Counted from the first letter of the stretch, positions 4,902 through 11,937 are shown. The stretch is 13,344 nt of DNA from a bacterium (GCA_023246535.1 JAHFIF010000026.1:508-13851), one strand, 5' to 3'. Translations and numbers: made by a program. Notes: generated by a model not told the origin, from the sequence alone.

Positions 4902-6245
4902 ATGCGTATGGCGAGACAAGAGCTGATCGATTATATCCGACAAAATCTCGCCGACGGCGCGAATGCCGAACAGATCAAAAAATCGCTCAGCGCCATCGGC
5001 TGGCCGGCCGTGGACATAAACGAGGCATATTATGCCGTCTCCGCGCCGACTCAACTAAAACCGAAACCGGTGCCGCAAACCGTGACTACGAAACCGGCTG
5101 CCGTCTTTAGCAACCTCTTCGGCCGATCATTCAGCATCTACAAAAACCAATTTAAGACGCTTTTGGCGATAACCGCCTTGCCGACCCTCATCTCGACGCT
5201 CGGGGTTTTTATCGTCGGCTTTCTGTCGGCGTCCGCCCCGTCCCGTCTGCCGTCGCCGAACACGGCCGCGGGTTTTTTGTCCCTCATCGCCGTCAGCGCG
5301 CTCGTCGGATCGATCTTGATCTGGGGGCAAGCGTCGCTGCTTTACGCCATTAAGGACAAAACCGGAATAATGGAATCGTTTCAGCGCGGACTCGATAAGG
5401 TCGGTTCCATGTGGTGGGTCGCCATCCTCAGCCTATTCGCTATCATGGGCGGGAACATCCTGTTGTTCGTTCCGGGCACCATCCTTTCCCTTTCACTGTC
5501 CTTATCCCTCGTTGTCCTGATCAACGAAGACGCGAAAGGAATGGACGCATTGTTAAAAAGTTACGAATACATCAAAGGGCGATGGTGGCCGGTTTTTTGG
5601 AAGTTCTTTTTTTTGGGATTGGCAATGATAGCGTCATTGCTGATCCCAGCCGGCATTATCGCCGCCGCCAAAAACATCTTTCTCAACGAGGTCTTCAACT
5701 TTGCCTGCGGACTGTTCGTTACCCCGTTCGTCCTGATCTACACCACCCTCATCTATGCCGATCTCAAAGCCGAAAAGGGTGAGGTTCAATCGTCGTCGGA
5801 CCGGACTTGGCTCGTGGCGATCAGTGTTTTGGGCGCCCTGGCGATCGCGGCGCTGGCGGCGCTCGTCGTCGGCATGCTGGCCTTTTCCAAACCTTCGCCG
5901 TCGCCGCGGCTCGATAACCAAAAAAGCGCAGGCTCCTCGGCCCTGCCCAACCTGTTGGACGGGATCCGCGTTGAAACGACCAATTTTAACGCGCGCGACA
6001 TGAAGCGGATCGCCGACATCAGGCAATTGAGCATTGCCGTTGAAATGTACTATGCCGACGAAAACAAACTCCCGGCGACCCTTGACGAGCTGTACCCCAA
6101 ATATATCTCGATGAACCTGACCGATCCGTCAACCAAGGAAAAATACGACTATACGCGCCGGCCGAACCTGACCGACTATTCGATCTGCGCGGTCATGGAA
6201 TCAAGCGGCGAAAAACAGTGCGTCAGCTCATTATCGCAACAATAA
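4902..6245 (+). CDS. Polytopic membrane protein with C-terminal pseudopilin-like domain
   Basis: 447 aa, not a named family I can fix. Residues 5-46 form a small helical domain (ELIDYIRQNLADGANAEQIK...), which looks like a soluble helix-hairpin of the SHOCT-like kind. A Pro/Lys linker follows. About six to seven membrane segments span about 86-110, 123-148, 171-208 (probably two), 231-256, 263-286 and 304-327. The SFSIYKNQFKTLL start and YEYIKGRWWPVFWKF resemble DUF975 or glycerophosphodiesterase-membrane-domain proteins. After a Ser/Pro linker, residues 361-447 (RDMKRIADIRQLSIAVEMYY, KLPATLDELYPKYI, KYDYTR) look like the globular part of a type IV pseudopilin (GspG) but without the pilin N-terminal helix. 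This part is probably exposed outside the cell. Start ATG 4902 or ATG 4908; neither has a Shine-Dalgarno. A terminator follows 30 nt downstream. No substrate can be named. Confidence 0.8.
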   Translation: MRMARQELIDYIRQNLADGANAEQIKKSLSAIGWPAVDINEAYYAVSAPTQLKPKPVPQTVTTKPAAVFSNLFGRSFSIYKNQFKTLLAITALPTLISTLGVFIVGFLSASAPSRLPSPNTAAGFLSLIAVSALVGSILIWGQASLLYAIKDKTGIMESFQRGLDKVGSMWWVAILSLFAIMGGNILLFVPGTILSLSLSLSLVVLINEDAKGMDALLKSYEYIKGRWWPVFWKFFFLGLAMIASLLIPAGIIAAAKNIFLNEVFNFACGLFVTPFVLIYTTLIYADLKAEKGEVQSSSDRTWLVAISVLGALAIAALAALVVGMLAFSKPSPSPRLDNQKSAGSSALPNLLDGIRVETTNFNARDMKRIADIRQLSIAVEMYYADENKLPATLDELYPKYISMNLTDPSTKEKYDYTRRPNLTDYSICAVMESSGEKQCVSSLSQQ

Positions 6246-6275
6246 GCCGGCCGCGGCGGCGCGGTGCCGGACGTC

Positions 6276-6304
6276 AAAAACCCCCGCATTAAGCGGGGGT
6301 TTTT
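6276..6304 (+). terminator. Strong intrinsic terminator
   Basis: AAAAACCCCCGC (6276-6287) and GCGGGGGTTTTT (6293-6304) form a perfect 12-bp stem around ATTAA, 30 nt after the stop at 6245. Confidence 0.92.
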
Positions 6305-6309
6305 AAACC

Positions 6310-6338
6310 TTGAATAAAAGCCGGGTTTTTGGTAGATT
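6310..6338 (+). promoter_or_regulatory. Promoter of the YdjM-like gene, apparently leaderless
   Basis: -35 TTGAAT (6310-6315), 17-nt spacer, -10 TAGATT (6333-6338, 4/6). Exactly 8 nt then lead to GTG 6347. Confidence 0.5.
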
Positions 6339-6346
6339 ATTTAACT

Positions 6347-6814
6347 GTGTTTGTATCAACGCACGTGACAATGGGCGTCCTGATCGGCCAAAACGTCCCC
6401 ACCCCGGGACTGGCTTTTGCTTTGGGCGTCGCCTCGCATTTCATGCTCGACCTCATCCCCCACGGCGACTCGCAGCTTTATAAAAACTATAAGGACGGCA
6501 ACGCGGTCAAAAAATCGCTCATCTACGTGGCGGTCGATTCGGTCCTGGCGATCATCATTTTCATCTATCTGCTCGAAACCGCGCCGTACGCCAGCCGCGG
6601 CACCATGGTCGCCGGCGTCATCGGCGGGATCATCCCCGACTTCCTGGTCGCGCTGGGCGAGGGTATGAAGATCCGGCCGCTCCTCTGGTTCCAGCGCCTG
6701 CATATGCGCATCCACGACGCCATTGCCTCGCGCATCGGCAACATCCCGCTGGGAACCGGCATTGTCATGCAGCTCGCCGTCCTCGCCGTCATGGTCTTTA
6801 TCGTCAAGCGCTAG
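6347..6814 (+). CDS. Small integral membrane protein, YdjM/metal-dependent hydrolase-like
   Basis: 155 aa from GTG 6347 (reads MFVSTHVTMGVLIGQ). A TTG at 6329 would add six residues. I prefer GTG because family members begin close to the THxxxG motif and the -10 box ends 8 nt upstream. Visible motifs: TH at 5-6, SHFMLDLIPHGD at 30-41 (SHxxLDxxPHxD), GIIPD at 94-98, and H119/H123-D124. Such His/Asp sets in membrane proteins are known from the YdjM-type membrane-bound metal-dependent hydrolases. Membrane segments lie near 18-38, 57-77, 86-103 and 133-153. Its substrate is unknown. The gene converges on the glycosyltransferase gene and their stops overlap in CTAG (6811-6814), leaving no room for a terminator. 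Confidence 0.72.
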   Translation: MFVSTHVTMGVLIGQNVPTPGLAFALGVASHFMLDLIPHGDSQLYKNYKDGNAVKKSLIYVAVDSVLAIIIFIYLLETAPYASRGTMVAGVIGGIIPDFLVALGEGMKIRPLLWFQRLHMRIHDAIASRIGNIPLGTGIVMQLAVLAVMVFIVKR

Positions 6815-7848
6815 GCCAGCGCCTCGCGATACGCTTTGGCGGTCGCCGCGGCCGCCGCTTCCCAAGTAAATTCTTTCGCGCGAAGCAAACCCTTTTCCCG
6901 CAATTCATCGGCGGTTTTTTTATTTTTCAAAACCTCGCCCAGCTGCCGCGTCCAAGCGCCAAGATCTTTCGGGTCGGCGTAGAGCGCCGCCTCCCCCGCC
7001 ACCTCGGGCAGCGACGAGGTATTCGAGCAAACGACCGGCACGCCGGCGGCCATCGCCTCAAGGACCGGCAAGCCGAAGCCTTCATAAAAAGTCGGGAAGG
7101 CCAAACAAGCGGCGCCCGCAAGCAGCTTCCATTTTTCTTCTTCGGTCACGCGCCCCAGCAGCGTGATGCGATATCCTTCGCACTGCGTTTTTCTGATCTC
7201 GTCCATCGCCTCATCGGTCTTCCAGCCGGCCGAGCCGGCCAAAAACAATTCCACGTCGCGCAATTCCGGTTCATTGTCGACCAGCTCGCGAAAAGCGCGG
7301 ACCAAGGCCGTCAAATTTTTTCGCGGTTCGATCGTGCCAATATGCAGAATGTAACGCTTGGCGGCGCGCCCCGTTCGCCACTCGTCGTTTCCCGGCACGG
7401 CGACCCCGTGCGGAATAACGACGATCTTTTTTTCCTTGACCCGAAAGGTCCTGAGGAGATCGTCTTTGGTCGCGACCGACGGAACAATGATCCGCTTGGC
7501 CAGTTTGATCGCCATGGGATACGCCAAATTCAGCGAGAACCACTGGCCGTCGGGAAACCATTCCGGATGACGGTAAATGGCCAGATCGTGGACCGTGAGG
7601 ACGTAGGGATGATTATAGCCGACCGGTGTGGCGCCGCCCAACACGTGCAGCAGGTCGATCTTGGCGCGCCGCACCTGCAAGCGAAAGCCCAGCTGGCTTT
7701 CCCACAGCGGCGCGGCGTCCTTGGCTTTGTCAAAAACGACAAATTCATCCTCTTGGTCGGCCAACGGCAGGGCGCGGCAAAGATTTTGCCCGTATTGGGC
7801 AATACCGGCATCGCCTTGGCTGGTGCGACGGTCAATTCCGATGCGCAT
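6811..7848 (-). CDS. GT4-family glycosyltransferase (GT-B fold)
   Basis: 345 aa. A retaining glycosyltransferase of the GT4 type, which moves a sugar from a nucleotide-sugar to an envelope acceptor. The N-terminal Rossmann domain begins MRIGID with GIAQYGQNLCRAL (15-27) and YVLTVHDLAIYRHPEWF (82-98). The C-terminal donor domain has YILHIGTIEPRKN (166-178), LLGRV (230-234) and the EGFGLPVLE motif (256-264), where both Glu of the E-x7-E pair are present. The protein is cytoplasmic or peripheral, without a membrane segment. It is the last gene of the minus-strand cluster, 6 nt after the small export-family gene, with no Shine-Dalgarno. The exact sugar and acceptor cannot be told. Confidence 0.92.
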   Translation of the reverse strand: MRIGIDRRTSQGDAGIAQYGQNLCRALPLADQEDEFVVFDKAKDAAPLWESQLGFRLQVRRAKIDLLHVLGGATPVGYNHPYVLTVHDLAIYRHPEWFPDGQWFSLNLAYPMAIKLAKRIIVPSVATKDDLLRTFRVKEKKIVVIPHGVAVPGNDEWRTGRAAKRYILHIGTIEPRKNLTALVRAFRELVDNEPELRDVELFLAGSAGWKTDEAMDEIRKTQCEGYRITLLGRVTEEEKWKLLAGAACLAFPTFYEGFGLPVLEAMAAGVPVVCSNTSSLPEVAGEAALYADPKDLGAWTRQLGEVLKNKKTADELREKGLLRAKEFTWEAAAAATAKAYREALA

Positions 7849-7854
7849 AGCAAG

Positions 7855-8319
7855 TTAAAAAAACTTGGTAATTCCAAGATCAAGACCGAGAATGATCAAA
7901 TCCGCAACAATAACGCCGATGATGATGCAAGCCACGGCGCGGCGTTTATGCATGCCCAAGATGGCAGCGCCGCCGGAACCGGTCCAAGCGCCGGTCAACG
8001 GCGACGGAATGGCCACGACGATCAGCAGGCCGAGCGTTCCGTAACGATCGACCCAAGGATGGATCTTGTGCCGGAAATGCGCCAGGACCGTGCCGGCGAA
8101 CTTGTGCACGAAAGGAATATATTTGCCCAGCCAAATCAGGACCGGGTCGAGCAAATAGACGATCGCGATCGCCGGCAGCGAATTGCCGATGACAACGACC
8201 AAAAAAGCCAGCCAGGCGGGAAAATGAAAAACGTTCAACGCCAGCGGCAAGGCGCCGCGTTCGATGACCGGCGCGATCGCCACCAAAAAAACCGTGGCCA
8301 TGGAAAGAGGCGTGATCAT
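7855..8319 (-). CDS. Putative small multidrug-export family membrane protein (COG2426/PF06695-like)
   Basis: 154 aa, almost wholly hydrophobic. The features of this family are ERGALPLAL at 20-28 near the first membrane helix and IPSPLTGAWTGSGGAAILG at 104-122, a re-entrant-looking Pro/Gly-rich motif. Helices lie near 8-28, 34-58, 95-122 and 127-147, with a basic loop at 72-92. The family name is historical, and actual transport of drugs is not shown by the sequence. Its ATG overlaps the stop of the carboxypeptidase gene (ATGA at 8319-8316), so translation is likely coupled. The glycosyltransferase start lies 6 nt after its stop. Confidence 0.75.
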   Translation of the reverse strand: MITPLSMATVFLVAIAPVIERGALPLALNVFHFPAWLAFLVVVIGNSLPAIAIVYLLDPVLIWLGKYIPFVHKFAGTVLAHFRHKIHPWVDRYGTLGLLIVVAIPSPLTGAWTGSGGAAILGMHKRRAVACIIIGVIVADLIILGLDLGITKFF

Positions 8320-9329
8320 TGGGTGGCGGCATTAAGCCGATGCACCGGCCAAACAAAATTTTCAAAAGCCCAATAGGCAACGCTCTTCGCTTCTTGAAAA
8401 CGCAGGTCGTTGGACGCGGCGCCCAGCACCACCACAGTGATCGCGCCGGCATCGGCGCGCGCGAGCGAAATAACGATGTTGTAGCCGCTCTCATTGATGA
8501 ATCCGGTCTTGCCGCCCAGCATCTTGTACGGCGCCTTGGTGACGAACGAGCCCAACAGCTTGTCGGTGGAAACCACCCGCTTGGGCGCGCCGACCACCTT
8601 GACCAGATCGAAATATGGAATGGCGACGGTGTTGACCACCTCCGGGTCGGCAAAGTCGGCCCGGGCGAGCAAGGCAATGTCGGCGGCGGTGGAAACGTTC
8701 TTCTCGTCCAAGCCGGTCGGTTCGACAAAATGCGTATTGACCATGCCCAAACCGGCGGCGTTCGCGTTCATTTCGGCGACAAAATCGGCCGGCGACAAAC
8801 CTGATACCTTGGCCAAAGTGAGCGCCGCGGTATTCGACGAACCAACCAGCATCGTGCGCCAAAGATCGCGCACCTTAACCTGGTCGCCGTTGGCAAAATA
8901 GGCCACGCCGCCGTCGGAGGCGACCGCGTCCATCGTCACGACCTTGTTCCAATCGATGTTGCGGCCGCGGAAGACGCGGGCGGTCATGAGCTTGGTGATC
9001 GAAGCCAGCGGCACCGGCTCGTTCTCGCGCAAACCGTAGAGAACCGCCCCGCTCGTCTCGTCGACGGCGTAAACATGGCTTGCCGTGGTTTTCACGCCCA
9101 AGCTTTCGCGTCCGTCAGGACCGATCTTTTTTTGCGGCTTGGGAACCGATGCGGCCGCCGGCAGATTTCTTGGAAACTGGTTCTTGGCTCTTGATTCTTG
9201 CGCCAATTTTGGCACTTGCGCCAAAGACGCCGGCGCCGACGCCAAAACCGTCGGCGCCATTGAAGCGCCCGGGAGAGAAACAAAGACGATCGCCGAAGCG
9301 ATGATGACGCTGGCTAGCCGCTCCCTCAT
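8316..9329 (-). CDS. D-alanyl-D-alanine carboxypeptidase (PBP5-type, peptidase S11)
   Basis: 337 aa. It removes the terminal D-Ala from peptidoglycan stem pentapeptides outside the membrane. Residues 1-30 form a signal peptide or anchor (MRERL then a hydrophobic stretch). The active-site motifs are all present: S110-I-T-K113 with nucleophile Ser110, S164-S165-N166, and K274-T275-G276. The protein ends soon after the catalytic domain, so the PBP5 C-terminal domain and amphipathic tail are missing. A low-complexity linker (about 31-80) contains residues 43-54 encoded by a heptamer DNA repeat (9167-9201). Start ATG 9329 overlaps the scpB stop as ATGA, with a weak AGGA 6 nt upstream. In Bacillus a dac gene also lies near scpAB, so the neighbourhood is not random. 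Confidence 0.93.
   Translation of the reverse strand: MRERLASVIIASAIVFVSLPGASMAPTVLASAPASLAQVPKLAQESRAKNQFPRNLPAAASVPKPQKKIGPDGRESLGVKTTASHVYAVDETSGAVLYGLRENEPVPLASITKLMTARVFRGRNIDWNKVVTMDAVASDGGVAYFANGDQVKVRDLWRTMLVGSSNTAALTLAKVSGLSPADFVAEMNANAAGLGMVNTHFVEPTGLDEKNVSTAADIALLARADFADPEVVNTVAIPYFDLVKVVGAPKRVVSTDKLLGSFVTKAPYKMLGGKTGFINESGYNIVISLARADAGAITVVVLGAASNDLRFQEAKSVAYWAFENFVWPVHRLNAATQ
9167..9201 (-). repeat. Heptamer repeat inside the carboxypeptidase gene (5 units)
   Basis: On the minus strand the units are GCAAGAA, TCAAGAG, CCAAGAA, CCAGTTT, CCAAGAA. They encode part of the linker between signal peptide and catalytic domain (residues about 43-54, AQESRAKNQFPR). Same family as the intergenic array at 4736-4763. 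Confidence 0.6.
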
Positions 9330-9877
9330 ACTTGTTCCTGCTTGTTGGCCAATTCTAAAATATCCTCAATGCGCTTGTCGCGGCGCAGCGTTTCATAATC
9401 CGGCAGTTCGGCGACGCTTGCCGCGCCCAAAAAGCTCATGAACTCCATGGACGCGGAATACTGGGCCACGCCGTTCTCCATCCGTTCGTCGACCAGTCCG
9501 CGCATGAGCAAATTTCTGATGATCATCGTGCAATTGACGCCGCGGATCTGCTCCAATTCGGCTTTTGACACCGGCCCGCGATAAGCGATGACCGTGAGCG
9601 TTTCCAGCTGCGGCCGGGTCAGCTCCCCTGTCGTCTCGTCCTTGATGAACGCTTTGACCGTTTCCGTCGTTTCCGGCGCCGAACCCATGCGCACCTCGTC
9701 ATCGATGTGAACAACGGCCACGCCGCTCCCCATTTCGCGCAAACGCGTCTGCAGCGTCGCCACCGCCTGCCGCGCCTCATCCTTCGACGAACCGGTCAGC
9801 TCGGCCAGCTTCTTCATGTCGAGCGGCCGGGGGGAAACCGCGAGCAAGGCCTCGATCTTCGCTTCTAAATTATCCAT
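9326..9877 (-). CDS. scpB: Segregation and condensation protein ScpB
   Basis: 183 aa from ATG 9877. ScpB is the winged-helix (kite) partner that binds ScpA and so joins the SMC condensin for chromosome compaction. The start MDNLEAKIEALLAVSPRPLD is typical. Two winged-helix domains follow, with LTRPQLETLTVIAYRGPVSK and the hallmark IRGVNC in the second (ELEQIRGVNCTMIIRNLLMR). A TTG at 9886 overlapping the scpA stop (TTGA) would add three residues. Either is possible, but the ATG, 5 nt after the scpA stop, gives the common N-terminus. Its stop overlaps the carboxypeptidase ATG. It needs SMC elsewhere in the genome. Confidence 0.93.
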   Translation of the reverse strand: MDNLEAKIEALLAVSPRPLDMKKLAELTGSSKDEARQAVATLQTRLREMGSGVAVVHIDDEVRMGSAPETTETVKAFIKDETTGELTRPQLETLTVIAYRGPVSKAELEQIRGVNCTMIIRNLLMRGLVDERMENGVAQYSASMEFMSFLGAASVAELPDYETLRRDKRIEDILELANKQEQV

Positions 9878-9882
9878 ATGGG

Positions 9883-10578
9883 TCAAATTTTATTGATTAC
9901 GATCTCGCCGAATTCCTCGTTCTGGTCGGCGCTCACGGTCCGGTTCCGGACCATCTCGAGGAGCGCCAAAAAATTCACAACGACCTCCGTTTTGTCCCGC
10001 GATCCGTCCAGGATCTCGTGAAAACGCACCGTCGGACTCTTTTCCATGAGCGTCCGGATCCGATCGATCTTCTCCTGGATCGAGACCACTTTCTTCATCC
10101 GCTCTTCCGGATACTTGATGATCGGCGTGATCTTGACGAGGACATCGAGGAAAACGTCATGCAGCTTGGCGGCGGTCACCGACGGCGGCGGGGCGAAGCG
10201 CGGCGCAATCGACGCCGGGAGCTTGTCGCGGAAATAGATCCGGCGCTTTTTCTTGATCAGGCCTTCGAGCTTTTGCGCCGCTTCCCAGAAGATCTTGTAC
10301 ATCTTGAGCTGGGTTTCCAAGGACGGCCCTTCCTCTTCGAGAGGCGCGGCCGACGGCAGCAGTTCGCGCGATTTGATGAGGAGCAGCTTGGCCGCCACCA
10401 CCAAAAAATCCGCCAGCTCGTCCGGGTCGCGTTCAGCCACCTCTTTGAGGCTTTCCAAATACTGGTCGGCGATCTTCGAAAGCGAGATTTCGGAAATGGA
10501 AAGCTCCTCCCGCTCGATGAGCTGAAGGAGCAGGTCCAGCGGACCTTCAAACTTTTCCATTTTGAAATTCAGAGACAC
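9883..10578 (-). CDS. scpA: Segregation and condensation protein ScpA (kleisin)
   Basis: 231 aa. ScpA is the kleisin that bridges the two SMC heads. The conserved N-terminal block KFEGPLDLLLQLIEREELSI (9-28) and ELADFLVVAAKLLLIKSREL (54-73) identify it. The middle linker is acidic or charged, and the end (about 160-231) is the winged helix that binds the other SMC head (VVNFLALLEMVRN...). The GTG start at 10578 is preferred over the inner ATG 10560 because ScpA proteins usually have a short strand before EGPLDLLL. A -10 TATAAC lies 6 nt upstream of GTG, in the small gap left by the palindromic element 10594-10708. First gene of the cluster scpA-scpB-dac-export-GT. Confidence 0.93.
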   Translation of the reverse strand: MSLNFKMEKFEGPLDLLLQLIEREELSISEISLSKIADQYLESLKEVAERDPDELADFLVVAAKLLLIKSRELLPSAAPLEEEGPSLETQLKMYKIFWEAAQKLEGLIKKKRRIYFRDKLPASIAPRFAPPPSVTAAKLHDVFLDVLVKITPIIKYPEERMKKVVSIQEKIDRIRTLMEKSPTVRFHEILDGSRDKTEVVVNFLALLEMVRNRTVSADQNEEFGEIVINKI

Positions 10579-10584
10579 AAAACA

Positions 10585-10590
10585 GTTATA
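10585..10590 (-). promoter_or_regulatory. Possible -10 box of the scpA operon
   Basis: On the minus strand TATAAC (5/6), then 6 nt, then GTG 10578. There is no clear -35. Upstream bases belong to the arm of the palindromic element, so the element may supply or disturb the promoter. Confidence 0.35.
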
Positions 10591-10593
10591 TTA

Positions 10594-10708
10594 GCGACCG
10601 CTTGAAATAATTTATTTTTTGAGACGAGGACTGTTTGAGCGTAGGAACCGCTATGCCTTTGCCTAGCGAGTTCCGCAGCCCAAAAAATAAATTATTTCAA
10701 GCGGTCGC
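10594..10708. repeat. Palindromic element E: 28-bp perfect inverted arms around a 59-nt core
   Basis: Arms 10594-10621 and 10681-10708 are exact reverse complements over 28 nt; they start GCGACCGCTTGAAATAATTT. The core holds its own stem: GGAACCGCTA pairs with TAGCGAGTTCC with one bulged base. Another conserved-looking block, GACGAGGACTGTTTGAGCG, lies to its left. The element fills the gap between the YbaK-like stop (6 nt) and the scpA start (15 nt). No coding potential. Confidence 0.85.
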
Positions 10709-10714
10709 GGCATT

Positions 10715-11317
10715 CTATTTCCTTTTCTTCGCCGTCTTCTTCAGCGACTTCTTGTACGCAGCCTTGGTCGCAAACTTCTTCTTCGGCTTCTTGGCCGGCT
10801 TTTTCGCCTTTGGCGCTTTCGGCATCTTGGCCTTGGAACCGACCTTGGCGATGAGTCCGCTTTCCGACTTGACGAGGTCTTTGATCTTCATCCGCAGCGA
10901 CTCGGTCAGCGACTCGGCGCGGACCAAACCCTTGGACGCCTTTTCAAGCGATTTGTCGACGATCAATCCGACGTCTTTATACATGGAAACGAACGGCGTG
11001 CCGGCGCCAGCCACCATGCCGAGCTTGATCATTTCTTTTTCATCGGCCAGCACCGCTTTGGTCGCCTTCAAATATTTTTGCACGGCCTTGAGGTCGACGC
11101 GATAAGAAGCCGGCACGGCGACGACGTAGTATTTCTTCCCCTCCTTCGCAACCTTCGGCAATTCAACTTTGACGAGCAAGGTCTTGGCGATGTTCTCAAG
11201 TTTTTCACCAAGGGTCTGCGCCAGGTCGTAGGCGGTGTAGACGGTGCGATGCGGCACCACCTCAAACTTGACCTTGTTGTTATTTAAGTGGGCGATGACT
11301 TGTTTGGGCACCGACAT
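10715..11317 (-). CDS. YbaK/EbsC-type aminoacyl-tRNA deacylase-like protein with lysine-rich tail
   Basis: 200 aa. Residues 1-155 match the YbaK/EbsC/ProXp editing fold, which hydrolyses mischarged aminoacyl-tRNA. Visible are the N-terminal strand (KVKFEVVPHRTVYTAYDLAQ), IAKTLLVK (43-50, with the conserved Lys45), VVAVPASYRVDLK (65-77), and the GMVAGAGTPFV block (100-110) where the family has a G-x-SP-like loop. Here the loop reads AGAGTP. Residues 161-200 are an added tail of 19 Lys plus one Arg in 40, with Ala/Pro (KAPKAKKPAKKPKKKF), like a histone-H1 tail. It probably binds RNA or DNA. Start ATG 11317 has no Shine-Dalgarno. A TATATT lies about 20 nt upstream on the minus strand (plus 11338-11343). 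Substrate amino acid unknown. Confidence 0.85.
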   Translation of the reverse strand: MSVPKQVIAHLNNNKVKFEVVPHRTVYTAYDLAQTLGEKLENIAKTLLVKVELPKVAKEGKKYYVVAVPASYRVDLKAVQKYLKATKAVLADEKEMIKLGMVAGAGTPFVSMYKDVGLIVDKSLEKASKGLVRAESLTESLRMKIKDLVKSESGLIAKVGSKAKMPKAPKAKKPAKKPKKKFATKAAYKKSLKKTAKKRK

Positions 11318-11511
11318 ATTATGGGGAATTAAGGCTAAATATAGTGTTTTTTAAGAAATCTGTGCGGACTTTCATTGTATAAGAAAGGCTCTGAATCTTC
11401 AAGGCGAAAAATAGCCATTTTATCCGCCGCCATCGTCGGCCGGAGCATGGACAAAAAATACGGACGATGCTAAGTTCCCTTTAGTTTTAGCCCTTTATCC
11501 AAGGAGAACGC
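11318..11511. other. Divergent intergenic region between YbaK-like and 11512 genes
   Basis: AT-rich left half and a GC-rich right half. CATCGTC (11431-11437) and GACGATG (11463-11469) form an inverted repeat that encloses a possible -35 TGGACA (11448-11453). A weak -10 TAAGTT (11471-11476) follows. This could be an operator over the promoter of the 11512 gene, but the promoter match is poor. Confidence 0.3.
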
Positions 11512-11889
11512 ATGTCCGCGATACCGACCACCATCGCGCTCGCCAAAGGCTCCGCGATCGACACGATCCGCCACATCAAGTACGACGCTTCAACCAAGCA
11601 GCTCGAAGCCATCTGTTTCGTGAATAACGACGATGCGCGCGCCCGCTTTGTCACCGGAAACGGACGGACCTCGGCCGCCTTCTTGCGGATCGAACCGAGC
11701 GATCTGGAGTCGTTCCTGGCCGCCGTCTTTGCCGCCTTTCCGCCCGGTTCGTTCGAACGCTTGGAAAACAATTCGATCGTCAGCTATCGCCGCGCGATTC
11801 CCGCCGACAAAACCGTGGCCCCGCACAAAAAACCGCGACGCAGCAAAAAGGGTTTTGGTCCGCGCTACCGCTATCCGCACGATCCGTAG
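11512..11889 (+). CDS. Unknown 125-aa protein
   Basis: The start is firm: AAGGAG (11501-11506) lies 5 nt before ATG, one of the few strong Shine-Dalgarno sites here. The protein is soluble, with a predicted alpha/beta N-terminal part (SAIDTIRHIKYDASTKQLEA at 14-33), a PSDLESFLAAVFAAFPPGSF helix region (62-81), and a basic tail (HKKPRRSKKGFGPRYRY, 105-121) that could bind nucleic acid. The N-terminal half vaguely resembles the KTSC domain fold (I..I.YD....L), but I do not trust this. No signal peptide or membrane segment. A strong terminator follows. No function assigned. Confidence 0.7.
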   Translation: MSAIPTTIALAKGSAIDTIRHIKYDASTKQLEAICFVNNDDARARFVTGNGRTSAAFLRIEPSDLESFLAAVFAAFPPGSFERLENNSIVSYRRAIPADKTVAPHKKPRRSKKGFGPRYRYPHDP

Positions 11890-11911
11890 CGCGATCGCGC
11901 CCCAAATGAAC

Positions 11912-11937
11912 AAGGAGCTCCGAACGAGCTCCTTTTT
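11912..11937. terminator. Bidirectional terminator between the 11512 gene and recO
   Basis: AAGGAGCTC (11912-11920) and GAGCTCCTT (11926-11934) pair perfectly around CGAAC, followed by a T-run. The recO stop TAA lies in the T-run (11938-11936). Confidence 0.85.

Noticed and set aside
4800..5054. Minus-strand ORF ending GEGLEPSTLAL
   Set aside because: It lies across the third tRNA, its terminator and the start of the 4902 gene; again a tRNA antisense artefact.
6359..6369. CACGTG core resembling parS
   Set aside because: The flanks do not match the GTTTCACGTGAAAC palindrome and it lies inside a coding region; no parS was found.
7342..8376. 344-codon plus-strand ORF
   Set aside because: Opposite to the glycosyltransferase and export-like genes, both clearly real. 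Its composition (Asp/Arg/Gln-rich) is that of a GC-rich shadow frame.
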